NCBI GenBank assembly: GCA_027493525.1
Contig: JAOSKN010000002.1
Coordinates: 2,265,326 to 2,329,325 of the forward strand
Direction: 5' to 3'
DNA: 64,000 nucleotides
Source: Planctomycetota bacterium
GTDB taxonomy: Bacteria; Planctomycetota; SZUA-567; H5-PLA8
In this document: in pieces, positions 54,281-62,211 of the stretch
Numbering within the stretch: position 1 is the first letter of the stretch
How the letters are laid out: each line of letters starts with the position of its first letter
Translations under genes and position numbers: made by a program
The notes under the pieces: model-generated
Told to the model about the DNA's origin: nothing
The model's database searches: none
What the model saw: only the letters and a program-made list of their open reading frames with translations

Positions 54281-55336
54281 ATGCGGCGCGAGATCGCGGT
54301 CCTTGCCGTATGCCTGCCGTGTTGCTTTGCCGGGGCCGAGCAACCCGGCGCATCGGTCGACGCATCCGCGTTGCTTCGGCAACTCGCCCACGAGGACCAT
54401 GAAGTTCGAGATCGAGCCGCATTGAAGTTGCTGGAGAATGCAGCGACGGTCTGGCCGCGCCTGCGCGAAGCGGCGGAAAGCGAGGACCTGACGGTTCGCG
54501 CGCTGGCCCAGCGCATCTGCAGGGTTGCCATCCTCCGGCAGTTGCCGGCCTGGGAGGCCGAACTTGCCGCCGAAGTGAAGCGTATTGAAAGCATACACGA
54601 GGAAGCCGTAGCGAAGTTGAAGTCCGACCTGCTGGGCGTGGATGTCGCGGAACTGCAGCGGCAACTCGAAGACGTCAGCCATAAGGTCGAGAAGCTTGAG
54701 GCTCGCATCGAGGAGGTGCGCGGTGAGCCGCCGTCCGATGAGCGTCATACTCAATTGCGCGCGCTGGAAGCAAGACTCGAGAAGCTGCGCGACTTGCGCT
54801 TGGCTGCGTTGGAACCCTACTTGGCTGCGAAGCGGCGCGAGCGCGATCGAGCGCCCGACCTGTGCAAGGCCATTGCCGAGTTGCGGGAGACGTTGAATCG
54901 AGACGGGCTACCCGACCGGCGCGCGCTGCTCAGGGAACTTGCCGCCGTCCGCAAAGGCGGGCTGCAAGGAGGTAACCTTCTGGTCAAGGCGCCCGCAGCC
55001 TGGCCGGCGCATTTTCGACCGGACCTGATCGTCTATCCCAAGCCGGAGCTTACGCGACCGCTCTCCTTTCAATTCGTAGACACGCCCTACGGCGAGGTGC
55101 TGAATTTCCTGCGTTCCATGCCAATCTACCAGTGTGAGTTCAACGTGAGCCCCGAGGTAAGGACGCTTCTGGAACGGAAGACCGTCACACTGACGGTAAG
55201 CAACGAACCGCTGGCCGCAGCCTTGCGGAAGATTCACGCTGCCATCGGCGCGGAGGTTGGAGTGGGCGAGGACAACCGCCTGACGGTGACCCTCTCGAAA
55301 GCCGTGGCGCTCGACGAGGCCAACGCCGGGAAATAG
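54281..55336 (+). CDS. Secreted HEAT/coiled-coil protein with secretin/TonB short N-terminal-like domain
   Basis: About 351 residues. The ATG at 54281 has AAGGAGGTGCCGGCC upstream; a GTG at 54272 is less likely. A signal peptide (IAVLAVCLPCCFAGAEQP) is followed by a HEAT-like helical unit, EDHEVRDRAALKLLENAATV, then a coiled coil (~100-200, e.g. LEKLEARIEEVRGEPP). The C-terminal segment SFQFVDTPYGEVLNFLRSMP through GAEVGVGEDNRLTVTLS resembles the STN/secretin N-terminal fold. A role with a secretin or envelope receptor is possible but unproven. GC content is lower than neighbours. Confidence 0.58.
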   Translation: MRREIAVLAVCLPCCFAGAEQPGASVDASALLRQLAHEDHEVRDRAALKLLENAATVWPRLREAAESEDLTVRALAQRICRVAILRQLPAWEAELAAEVKRIESIHEEAVAKLKSDLLGVDVAELQRQLEDVSHKVEKLEARIEEVRGEPPSDERHTQLRALEARLEKLRDLRLAALEPYLAAKRRERDRAPDLCKAIAELRETLNRDGLPDRRALLRELAAVRKGGLQGGNLLVKAPAAWPAHFRPDLIVYPKPELTRPLSFQFVDTPYGEVLNFLRSMPIYQCEFNVSPEVRTLLERKTVTLTVSNEPLAAALRKIHAAIGAEVGVGEDNRLTVTLSKAVALDEANAGK

Positions 55337-55391
55337 GCGCCCGCCTGAAGCGCACCGTCTTGACGAAACCTGAGAAAAACATTCTCATAGC

Positions 55392-55463
55392 TTGCGCCGC
55401 TTTGCGTGGCTGCTGGCGGCGGGTGTGACGATACCGATGGGGGGATGCTCCCGCAGCGCCTGA
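55392..55463 (+). CDS. Possible tiny lipoprotein or signal-peptide remnant
   Basis: A 23-residue frame, LRRFAWLLAAGVTIPMGGCS..., starts with TTG, reads as a lipoprotein signal peptide with the lipobox PMGGC and stops after RSA. No clear ribosome binding site; a short dyad TGAGAA/TTCTCA lies just upstream. It may be a micro-lipoprotein or a leftover fragment of a lost gene. Confidence 0.25.
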   Translation: MRRFAWLLAAGVTIPMGGCSRSA

Positions 55464-55493
55464 AGCATTCGCCCGCAGGCTTCGGTCAACCGC

Positions 55494-56270
55494 ATGAAAC
55501 CCATCAACGGGCCCGTTTCCGCACTGGCGCGGGCCACCCTTGAATCCGCCTCCCTCCCGCCCCTGCGCCTGGAATGCTCCCTCGCGGAGGCCTGGCCGTG
55601 GCCGGGGCTGCTCGTGCGCGCCGCCGCGCGGATCGGCGAGCGGCTGGTGCGGCTGCGGCAGCTTCAGGCCGACGGCGAAGCCTTCCTTTATGCCGGCGCG
55701 CGCCTAACCGCCGATCCCGTCGATGCCTTGATCGTCCGGACCCTGCGCGGGCTGCCCTGCGAGGACGGCGTGGCCTTCCGCGTCGATCCGGAGCGCTTCG
55801 CGCCGGTCCTGGCGCTGCTGCGGCAGGCGTCCGGCGCTTTGATCCGGCGCGAGACCCCGCGGATCGCGGGCCTGAGGGTTCTGGGCGCGCCGGCGGAACG
55901 CGTGCTCGCTCTCGAGCGCCTCGAAAACCGCAGCGGTCTGGTCCTGCGCGCTGAACCTGAATTTCGCTGCGCGGAGCAAGGCGGGAGCCTGGGCCGCCCG
56001 CTGGCGCGCACGGGGGAGTGGCTGGTCTTCGAGCGCGCCGTGGCGCCGGCCTGCGAGGCGCTGGGCGATCCGCTTCTCGACAAGCTCTTCGAGGGCGCGC
56101 CGCGCGAGGTCGAGGGCGAGGCCGCGTGGAAACTGCTGCATGCCGCGCAGGCCGCGACGCCGCGGCTGGAAGTTCATCTCCCCGCCGAGCTGGCGCGGGC
56201 GAGCGCCGCCGCCAGGCCGCCGCGCCCGGCGCTTCACGTCGAAGCCGATCCGGGGATCCGCGCCGCGTGA
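55494..56270 (+). CDS. N-terminal region of a Swi2/Snf2 ATPase (frameshifted from the following gene)
   Basis: 258 residues, MKPINGPVSALARATLESAS..., cytoplasmic, with alternating strands and helices such as LRLECSLAEAWPWPGLLVRA. It ends with ...VEADPGIRAA and the next gene begins in another frame four bases earlier. Adding one G at the run 56250-56253 gives ...EADPGDPRRVKATLRFE... and joins both into a 1003-residue protein, the normal size for bacterial Snf2 proteins, whose N-terminal ~450 residues are helicase-associated. So this is most probably not a separate gene. Confidence 0.7.
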   Translation: MKPINGPVSALARATLESASLPPLRLECSLAEAWPWPGLLVRAAARIGERLVRLRQLQADGEAFLYAGARLTADPVDALIVRTLRGLPCEDGVAFRVDPERFAPVLALLRQASGALIRRETPRIAGLRVLGAPAERVLALERLENRSGLVLRAEPEFRCAEQGGSLGRPLARTGEWLVFERAVAPACEALGDPLLDKLFEGAPREVEGEAAWKLLHAAQAATPRLEVHLPAELARASAAARPPRPALHVEADPGIRAA

Positions 56271-58504
56271 AGGCGACGCTGCGCTTTGAGGCGGCGGGGC
56301 CGGGCGGGGCGCGGGGCGGTTCGTTCGGGGCCGAGGAGATTCTGCGCGCGGCCGCGCGCGGCGTGCCGGTGCTCGAGCGCGGCGGGGCGCTCTGCCGCGT
56401 GGACGCGGAGACCGTCGAGCAGGCGCGCGCTGCGCTGCGCAAGCTGGCCGCGGCCGACGGGGCGGCCGAGGGCAAAGGGGAGGGCTTCAGCGCGGCGGGC
56501 GAGCAGGTCCCGGAGCTGCTCGAATACGCCCGCGCCCGCCAAGGCGACCCAGCCAGCCCCTGGAACGTGTACGTCAGCGAGGCCGTCGAGGGCGCGCACA
56601 AGGTCGCCGACGAGCCGGCGGAGCTGCGCCTGCGGCTGGGCGTCGAGGAAGACGCCTCCGAGACGTGGTTCACCGTGGACGCGAGCCTGGACGTCGGCGG
56701 GCGCGCGCTGACGCCCGAAGAGATCCGCGAGCTGATGCGCAAGCGCCGGCAATGGATGTATTACGGCCGGCAGTGGCGGCGCGTGGACGCGCAGTCCTAC
56801 GCCGCGTTTCGCTTGCAGGCCGAACGCGCGGGGTTGCGCAAGACCGGCTCGGGGCGCTTCCGCTTCAAGCCCGAGGAACGCGCGAAGGTCGAGTCGCTCT
56901 TCAGCTTGGCGGGGACCGTCGAGCACGCGGAGCGCTACCGGGAGTTTCTCGAGAACCTGCGCGGCTTCGGCGGCATGGAGCCGCAGGCGCCGCCGGACTC
57001 GCTGCGCGTGACGCTGCGCCCGTACCAGCGCGAGGGTTACTCGTGGCTGCGCTTCCTGCAGCGCTACGGGCTCAACGGGATCCTGGCCGACGAGATGGGC
57101 CTGGGCAAGACGGCGCAGACGCTCGCGGCGCTGGCCGCGCTGCGCGACGAGCAGGGGCCCTGGCCGTCGCTGGTGATCTGCCCGACCTCCCTGGTGGACA
57201 ACTGGCGCGCGGAGGCGCGCAAGGTCGATCCGCGCCTGAAGGTGCTGCGCTACACGGGCTCGCCCGGCCGCCGCGACACCCTGCGCAAGCGCATCCCCGA
57301 GATGGACCTGGTCCTGGCCACGTACGCCACCGCGCGGAACGACGCGCTGCTGCTGCGCGAGGAGTCCTGGCGCTACGTGATCCTCGACGAGGCGCACTTC
57401 ATCAAGAACGCCGCCGCGGCGACGACGAAGGCGGTCAAGACGATTCCTTCGCGCCACCGCCTCGCGCTGACCGGCACGCCCGTGCAGAACCGGCTGGACG
57501 AGCTTTGGTCGCTCTTCGATTTCCTGATGCCGGGGTATCTGGGGCGCTTCGCGGGCTTCTTCCGGCGCTACGAAGAGCCGATCGTCAAGGGCCAGGCGCC
57601 GGACGCGGCCGCGACCGAGCGGCGCGACGGCGAGCGCGCCGCGGAGGCGCTGCGCGAGCGGATCGGGCCGTTCGTGCTGCGCCGCCTCAAGACCGAGGTC
57701 GCGCGCGACTTGCCGCCGAAGATCGAGCAGGACCTCTTCTGTTCGCTGACCGCCGACCAGATCGCGCTGTACCGGAAGTTCGCGACGAGCGACGAGGCGC
57801 GCGCGGCGGTGAAAGAGGTCGAAGAGAAGGGCGCGGCCCGCGCGCAGACGCAGATCCTCGCCGCGCTGACCATGCTGCGCAAGATCTGCAATCATCCGGA
57901 CCTGGTGTACACCGCCGCCGAGTCCGAGAAGCGCAAGCGCATGACGCCGCTGGCCGGCTACGCGGAGCGCTCGGGGAAGCTGCTTGCGCTGGCCGACCTT
58001 TTCGATCAATGCCGCGCGGGCAACCACCGCCTGCTGCTCTTCTGCCAGCAGACGCGGATGCTCGATATTCTCGAATACTACCTGCAGGAGCGCGGCGACG
58101 CGTGCTTGCGCCTCGACGGCGGCACGCCCGGGCACGCGCGGCAGGGGCTGGTGGACCGCTTCAACGCCGACCCCTCGCTCTTCGTCTTCCTGATCTCCAC
58201 GCGCGCCGGCGGCTCGGGCCTGAACCTCACCGGCGCCGACACGGTCGTTTTCTACGACCACGACTGGAACCCCGCCAACGACCGGCAGGCCCAGGACCGC
58301 GCCTGGCGCATCGGGCAGACCAAGCCCGTCAACGTCTACCGCCTCGTGACGCAGGGCACGCTGGAAGAGAAGATCCTGGCGCGGCAGGCGCTGAAGCTGC
58401 AATTGGCCGACGCGATCGTGCGCGAGGACGTCTCGAGCCTGCGCGATCTGACGAGCGCGGACTTGGTGAATCTGTTTCGGTTTACGGAGGCGGAGGCGAG
58501 TTAA
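56267..58504 (+). CDS. Swi2/Snf2 family DEAD/DEAH-type ATPase
   Basis: The open frame gives about 745 residues from the GTG at 56267. Walker A is LADEMGLGKTAQT (~273-285), motif II is VILDEAHFIKN, motif III is LALTGTPVQNRLDELWSLFD, and motifs V-VI are LISTRAGGSGLNLTGADTVV and QAQDRAWRIGQTKPVNVYRL. These are diagnostic of bacterial Snf2 DNA translocases. A SWIM zinc-finger gene, often nearby, is not seen. See the preceding entry: both are likely one 1003-residue gene. Probable roles are nucleoprotein remodelling or transcription recovery. Confidence 0.92.
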   Translation: MKATLRFEAAGPGGARGGSFGAEEILRAAARGVPVLERGGALCRVDAETVEQARAALRKLAAADGAAEGKGEGFSAAGEQVPELLEYARARQGDPASPWNVYVSEAVEGAHKVADEPAELRLRLGVEEDASETWFTVDASLDVGGRALTPEEIRELMRKRRQWMYYGRQWRRVDAQSYAAFRLQAERAGLRKTGSGRFRFKPEERAKVESLFSLAGTVEHAERYREFLENLRGFGGMEPQAPPDSLRVTLRPYQREGYSWLRFLQRYGLNGILADEMGLGKTAQTLAALAALRDEQGPWPSLVICPTSLVDNWRAEARKVDPRLKVLRYTGSPGRRDTLRKRIPEMDLVLATYATARNDALLLREESWRYVILDEAHFIKNAAAATTKAVKTIPSRHRLALTGTPVQNRLDELWSLFDFLMPGYLGRFAGFFRRYEEPIVKGQAPDAAATERRDGERAAEALRERIGPFVLRRLKTEVARDLPPKIEQDLFCSLTADQIALYRKFATSDEARAAVKEVEEKGAARAQTQILAALTMLRKICNHPDLVYTAAESEKRKRMTPLAGYAERSGKLLALADLFDQCRAGNHRLLLFCQQTRMLDILEYYLQERGDACLRLDGGTPGHARQGLVDRFNADPSLFVFLISTRAGGSGLNLTGADTVVFYDHDWNPANDRQAQDRAWRIGQTKPVNVYRLVTQGTLEEKILARQALKLQLADAIVREDVSSLRDLTSADLVNLFRFTEAEAS

Positions 58505-58506
58505 TT

Positions 58507-58539
58507 GCGATTGCGGAATGTGGGATGCGGAATGAAGGG
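58507..58539. repeat. Degenerate heptanucleotide tandem array 4
   Basis: Directly after the Snf2 stop; four clear 7-nt units from 58512 with two identical copies of TGCGGAA separated by TGTGGGA. Same period as the other arrays. Confidence 0.45.
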
Positions 58540-58550
58540 CGCGATATTCA

Positions 58551-58580
58551 CCGCAGAGACGCAGAGGGCGCGGAGCGAGG
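58551..58580. repeat. GGAG/GCAGAG-type repeat copy
   Basis: CCGCAGAGACGCAGAGGGCG then CGGAGCGAGG repeats a GCAGAG/GCGGAG unit every 9-10 nt. It is a relative of the copies at 41414 and 61555. Confidence 0.5.
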
Positions 58581-58603
58581 GGCAAAATAGGATGCTTTGC
58601 TTT

Positions 58604-58715
58604 GAAGCCCCGAAGGGGCGATAGAATGTAGCCCAGGGCAAGGAGCGCCTTCAGGCGCGACGCCGCCCTGGGTAGGCTTCTCTCTACATTGCCAAGCCCT
58701 GAAGGGGCGGCAGAA
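58604..58715. repeat. REP-like composite palindromic element
   Basis: Two direct copies of a hairpin-forming motif flank a larger dyad: AGCCCCGAAGGGGCGATAGA at the left and AGCCCTGAAGGGGCGGCAGA at the right. Between them GAATGTAG...CTACATT, CCCAGGGC...GCCCTGGG and GCGCC-TTCA-GGCGC nest as inverted repeats. The structure resembles REP/BIME units or short non-autonomous elements. It lies in the gap between the Snf2 gene and a convergent membrane protein. Confidence 0.7.
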
Positions 58716-58728
58716 GTACCAAGGCGAG

Positions 58729-59532
58729 CTATCGGCTAGAATGGGTCCGCTTTCGCAAGTGAACGCCCTCGGTCCCCCAGTGCTTCTCCCCGCCTAGGAT
58801 CGCCTCCACGATCAGCCAAGCCATCCAGTAAAGCAGCCCGACAATCGTCATGATCGGCAGCGCCCAATTCAGAAGGAAAGGAATCGTGTAGACCGAGAGC
58901 ATGAACTGCGGGACGAAAATCGGGGCCAGGATGCCAATAACGGCCAAGGTTGCGCCCTGTGACCAGCCGCGCCGCTCGCCGGCCTGCTGAATCTCGCTGG
59001 CAAAGACCAGGCCGCAGAGCACGAAGACGCATTGAATGAGCGCCAGAAGCCAGGTCGTATTCGATTCCGGTCCGAAGCCGAAATAGTTTGAGGCTGCCAT
59101 TCCGACGAGCATGGATTCGACGACGAGCAGGTACAGGTGCGAGAGACGAAACTGGAGGAGACTTTTCTTGTGCAGGCGTCCGTAGTGTACAGGCGGCGCG
59201 GCTTCGGACCCAGACCAGCGATGCGCGATGCGCCTCCGGTCCTTAAAGACCTGCCAAACGAGGAAACTGAGTCCCGTACAGCTTATGAAGGCCACGAATG
59301 GAGGAACTTGAAGCCTCAGAGTATGCCGATTGATTACCGCGAGAATGAAGAAGGAGAGGGGTCCAACGAAGAAAAGGAACAGGGCAAACAAGCCCAGAGA
59401 CTCCAAGCGCCCTCCCTGCCGCGTGGCGCGGATTTGATGGTGCCTCAGCCAGGATCGACGCATGCCTCTCATGGTCCAGTATTCCAGGCCGTACGGACCG
59501 CCTTTCGCCCAGCCTCCCCAATTCCCGCCCAT
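58729..59532 (-). CDS. Multi-pass membrane protein of unknown function
   Basis: 267 residues. Six or so hydrophobic segments are seen, for example LFALFLFFVGPLSFFILAVI, FVAFISCTGLSFLVWQVF, TTWLLALIQCVFVLCGLVFA and ATLAVIGILAPIFVPQFM, with charged loops between. No family is recognised. Lower GC than most of the window. The coding start is uncertain: several Met codons exist in the first 30 residues and none has a strong ribosome binding site. Confidence 0.55.
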   Translation of the reverse strand: MGGNWGGWAKGGPYGLEYWTMRGMRRSWLRHHQIRATRQGGRLESLGLFALFLFFVGPLSFFILAVINRHTLRLQVPPFVAFISCTGLSFLVWQVFKDRRRIAHRWSGSEAAPPVHYGRLHKKSLLQFRLSHLYLLVVESMLVGMAASNYFGFGPESNTTWLLALIQCVFVLCGLVFASEIQQAGERRGWSQGATLAVIGILAPIFVPQFMLSVYTIPFLLNWALPIMTIVGLLYWMAWLIVEAILGGEKHWGTEGVHLRKRTHSSR

Positions 59533-59597
59533 CCCCGTAACCCTGAGCCGGGTTATCCTTCATATGGTAGGGATCCTACCGCTTGCGAGGGTTTCAC

Positions 59598-61529
59598 ATG
59601 GTGCGCTCTGCCGGCCTGCGTTCGCAACTTGTTCTCATGCTTTCGGTTATGACCTTGGCTTCGGCTTGGGTCGCCCGCGGCGGCGAGGACGCGCCTCCTT
59701 CTAAGGACGACGCGCCCTGGGGCGAGGCCGTCGACGGGCTGGCGTGCCGGGTTCGGACGCGCCCCAATTACTGCTTCGGCGAGAGCATCACGGTCGAGGT
59801 GGAACTGAAGAACGTTTCCGAGCGGCCGATCCTGCTGCGCAAGAACTTCGATTACAAGGACCGGGTCCTAGCGAGCCTGGCGCTCGTGACGCCCGACGGC
59901 AAGGAACTGCAGTCCCAGCAGTCGCGCAGCTACGGGAACGCGGTGAACAGCCCCAAGAACTTCATCGAGTTGAAGGCGGGCGAGAGTACGCGCTTCGAGT
60001 TCACGAACCTCGCCGAGGCCTTCAGCCTGCCCGAGCGAGCGGGGCGGTGCCAGGTCCGCTACACCTATAACGGGAGCAAGCCGCGGAAGGTCGTCGCGTC
60101 CGTCACGATCCGGAACGGCCAACGGGAGGAGACCTTCGCCGAGCCGACCCAGGAGCAGGTTGAGCGGGCGTGGGCCGGCAAGGTCGAGTCGAACGCGGCG
60201 GCCTTCGAGTGGTCCGCGCCGCGGGCCGAGGACCTGACCGTTCACGAATGGGGCGTCTTCACCGTCTACAACGACCTCAAGTACGCCAACGCGGGACGGC
60301 TGGCGGAATGGGGCGACCTGCCGGACTACTTTTACCGGCAGTTCCCCGTGCGCCGGATGCGCTGGGTGCCGGGCGCGTGGGACAAGCCGATCGTCTACTT
60401 CTACACGCAGCGCCCGTCGCTTCGCGTGCGCGCCCGCGTGGATTTCCCCGAAGGCTGCCCGGTGGTCTGGTGGCCGGCGGCGCAATGGCCGGTGGACGAA
60501 GACGTGCCGCGCAAGGTGATCCAGCGCGACGGGCTGGGGGAATTCTTCGACACGCTGGTCTGGGACGTGCAACTCGGGGACCGCGTCGAGCGGTTTGACG
60601 GGGAGTTCGGCGGTCCCAAGCCGAAGGCCGCGATCCAGCCCAAGGAACTGCCGGAGGCCTGCTGGCTCAACGAGGCTCGCAAGGTCGAGAAGGCCGCCTG
60701 GATCCACGCCGAAGGCAGCAACATGGAAGGGCGCGCGCCGTGGATGTCCGTGCAGCACGAGAAGGAGAAGTTCCTCTACTACGACGGCCTGGCGCCCGCG
60801 CCGGATTACCTGCGCTGCGCCAAGTCCGAAGGCGCGTCGCTCACGCTGCGCAACAAGGCCGGTTTCGCGCTGCCGTGGGTCCTGGCGATCGACAATCGCG
60901 GAGAAGGCGGCGCGCCGAAGCGGCTCGCGCTGCTCGAGACGCCGCTCGCGGCGCAGGGCGAGGCGAGCGTCGAGACGCTTCCGTGCGCGGGGGCCGAGGC
61001 GCTGGCAGATTGGGAGGCGCGGCTGAAGCGGCTGCTGGTCGAGGCCGGGCTCTTCGAGGCCGAGGCCTCTTCGCTGGTCTCCATCTGGCGCAAGGGCTTC
61101 TTCGAGCGCGAAGGCGTGACGGCGCTTTTTCTGCTCCCGCGCGAGGAGTACGACCGCATGCTCCCGATGCGCGTCTCGCCTCAACCCGCCGCGTGGGCGC
61201 GCGTGGGGCTGGTGGTGCAGGCGCGCATCGAGCAGGATCCCGAATTGGACAAGCGGATCGAGGCCCTGATCGGGAAGCTCGACGCGGACGACTTCGATTC
61301 GCGCGAGGCCGCCAAGCGCGAACTGGCCGAACTGGGCCACGTCACCTTCCGCTATTTGCACGAGGCCTCGAAGAAGGAAGACCGCCCTGAAGTCGCCGCG
61401 CGCTGCAAGGAGCTGCTCGAGGCCTTCGACGCGAGCGCGTATCTGGAGAAGGCGAAGGCCGCGTTGCGGGCCGGGAAGCTGAAGGCGAAGAGGCTGGAGC
61501 CGTTCCACGACGTGAAGAAAGAGCCGTAG
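59598..61529 (+). CDS. Secreted protein with BsuPI-like N-terminus and HEAT-like C-terminus
   Basis: About 643 residues from the ATG at 59598, preceded by GAGGG; a TTG at 59583 is possible. Signal peptide LVLMLSVMTLASAWVARGGE. An immunoglobulin-like domain (CFGESITVEVELKNVSERPI) is followed by a large unique region starting LTVHEWGVFTVYNDLKYANA, which also appears like a protease-inhibitor or carbohydrate-binding type fold but is not recognised. The C-terminus has the helical motif LDADDFDSREAAKRELAELG, typical of planctomycete secreted proteins. Probably periplasmic or surface-located. Confidence 0.62.
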   Translation: MVRSAGLRSQLVLMLSVMTLASAWVARGGEDAPPSKDDAPWGEAVDGLACRVRTRPNYCFGESITVEVELKNVSERPILLRKNFDYKDRVLASLALVTPDGKELQSQQSRSYGNAVNSPKNFIELKAGESTRFEFTNLAEAFSLPERAGRCQVRYTYNGSKPRKVVASVTIRNGQREETFAEPTQEQVERAWAGKVESNAAAFEWSAPRAEDLTVHEWGVFTVYNDLKYANAGRLAEWGDLPDYFYRQFPVRRMRWVPGAWDKPIVYFYTQRPSLRVRARVDFPEGCPVVWWPAAQWPVDEDVPRKVIQRDGLGEFFDTLVWDVQLGDRVERFDGEFGGPKPKAAIQPKELPEACWLNEARKVEKAAWIHAEGSNMEGRAPWMSVQHEKEKFLYYDGLAPAPDYLRCAKSEGASLTLRNKAGFALPWVLAIDNRGEGGAPKRLALLETPLAAQGEASVETLPCAGAEALADWEARLKRLLVEAGLFEAEASSLVSIWRKGFFEREGVTALFLLPREEYDRMLPMRVSPQPAAWARVGLVVQARIEQDPELDKRIEALIGKLDADDFDSREAAKRELAELGHVTFRYLHEASKKEDRPEVAARCKELLEAFDASAYLEKAKAALRAGKLKAKRLEPFHDVKKEP

Positions 61530-61539
61530 CCGATTAGCG

Positions 61540-61713
61540 CTACAACGCTACATGAACCGCGGAGTACGCGGAGCACGCAGAGAAGTCTTCTTACGGGTTC
61601 AAGTCATGACGGACAGGAAGCCCCTGCGTGTCCTTAAGGTTGCGGCCCTTTGCCTTTGTTCTTCCTGTCTTTGCGCTCTCTGCGTGCTCTGCGGTTTCGT
61701 TTTAGCGTTGTAG
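61540..61713. repeat. Imperfect inverted-repeat element with CTACAACGCTA ends
   Basis: CTACAACGCTA at 61540-61550 and its exact reverse complement at 61703-61713 bound a 174-base element. Adjacent to each end are opposing copies of the GCGGAG/GCAGAG repeat (AACCGCGGAGTACGCGGAGC and, reversed, CTCTGCGTGCTCTGCGG). The centre has no gene. It resembles a small non-autonomous or structural repeat. Confidence 0.6.
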
Positions 61714-61748
61714 GATTTGAAACCCATCGGGAACCAGAGCAACCGGCG

Positions 61749-62045
61749 TCACGCCGTCTTCCAGGCCGCCTCCGCCAGCCCGTATTCCCACTCGGCGTGC
61801 CACAGCGCTTCCTGAAGCGAGGCGTGCCTGGTTTTCCAGACGAGCTTGCCTTGTGCGTCGCGCCGGACGAGCAGATGGGGGCTCTCGGGCTCGCCCTCCG
61901 GGCCTTCGATTTCCAGCCGGACGACGCGCTTGCTGACGTCTTCGAACCAGCTCCCGTCCTTGGCCGGTTCCTTGCGCTTGGAAAAGTAGACGACCTTGAG
62001 CGGCGTGGGAAGCTTGGCGTCCGCGCCGCGGAGCACCTTCGACAT
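61749..62045 (-). CDS. Small protein of unknown function
   Basis: 98 residues, MSKVLRGADAKLPTPLKVVY..., from the ATG at 62045 with GAGG nine bases upstream. Cytoplasmic and beta-rich, with SWFEDVSKRVVRLEIEGPEG and LVRRDAQGKLVWKTRHASLQ. The spacing resembles an immunity or adaptor-size protein, but no family is recognised. It is divergent from the ThuA/Gfo-Idh gene. Confidence 0.5.
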   Translation of the reverse strand: MSKVLRGADAKLPTPLKVVYFSKRKEPAKDGSWFEDVSKRVVRLEIEGPEGEPESPHLLVRRDAQGKLVWKTRHASLQEALWHAEWEYGLAEAAWKTA

Positions 62046-62211
62046 GTTGCGGACCTCGGATCGATCGCGGCCACGCTCGGGCGCGGCGCATTCAAGGGGC
62101 TCTGAGATACCCGGAGCGCGCGGCTTTTGGAAGTGCCGGCGCGTTCCTGAGGTTGCAAGTTGGGCGGCGCTTGGGAGCATTTGAGGCTTCTATTCGTCGA
62201 AAGGAACGCGC

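Noticed and set aside
56234-58585. Long minus-strand frame opposite the Snf2 gene
   Set aside because: Antisense to well-conserved ATPase motifs; no coherent domain in its translation.
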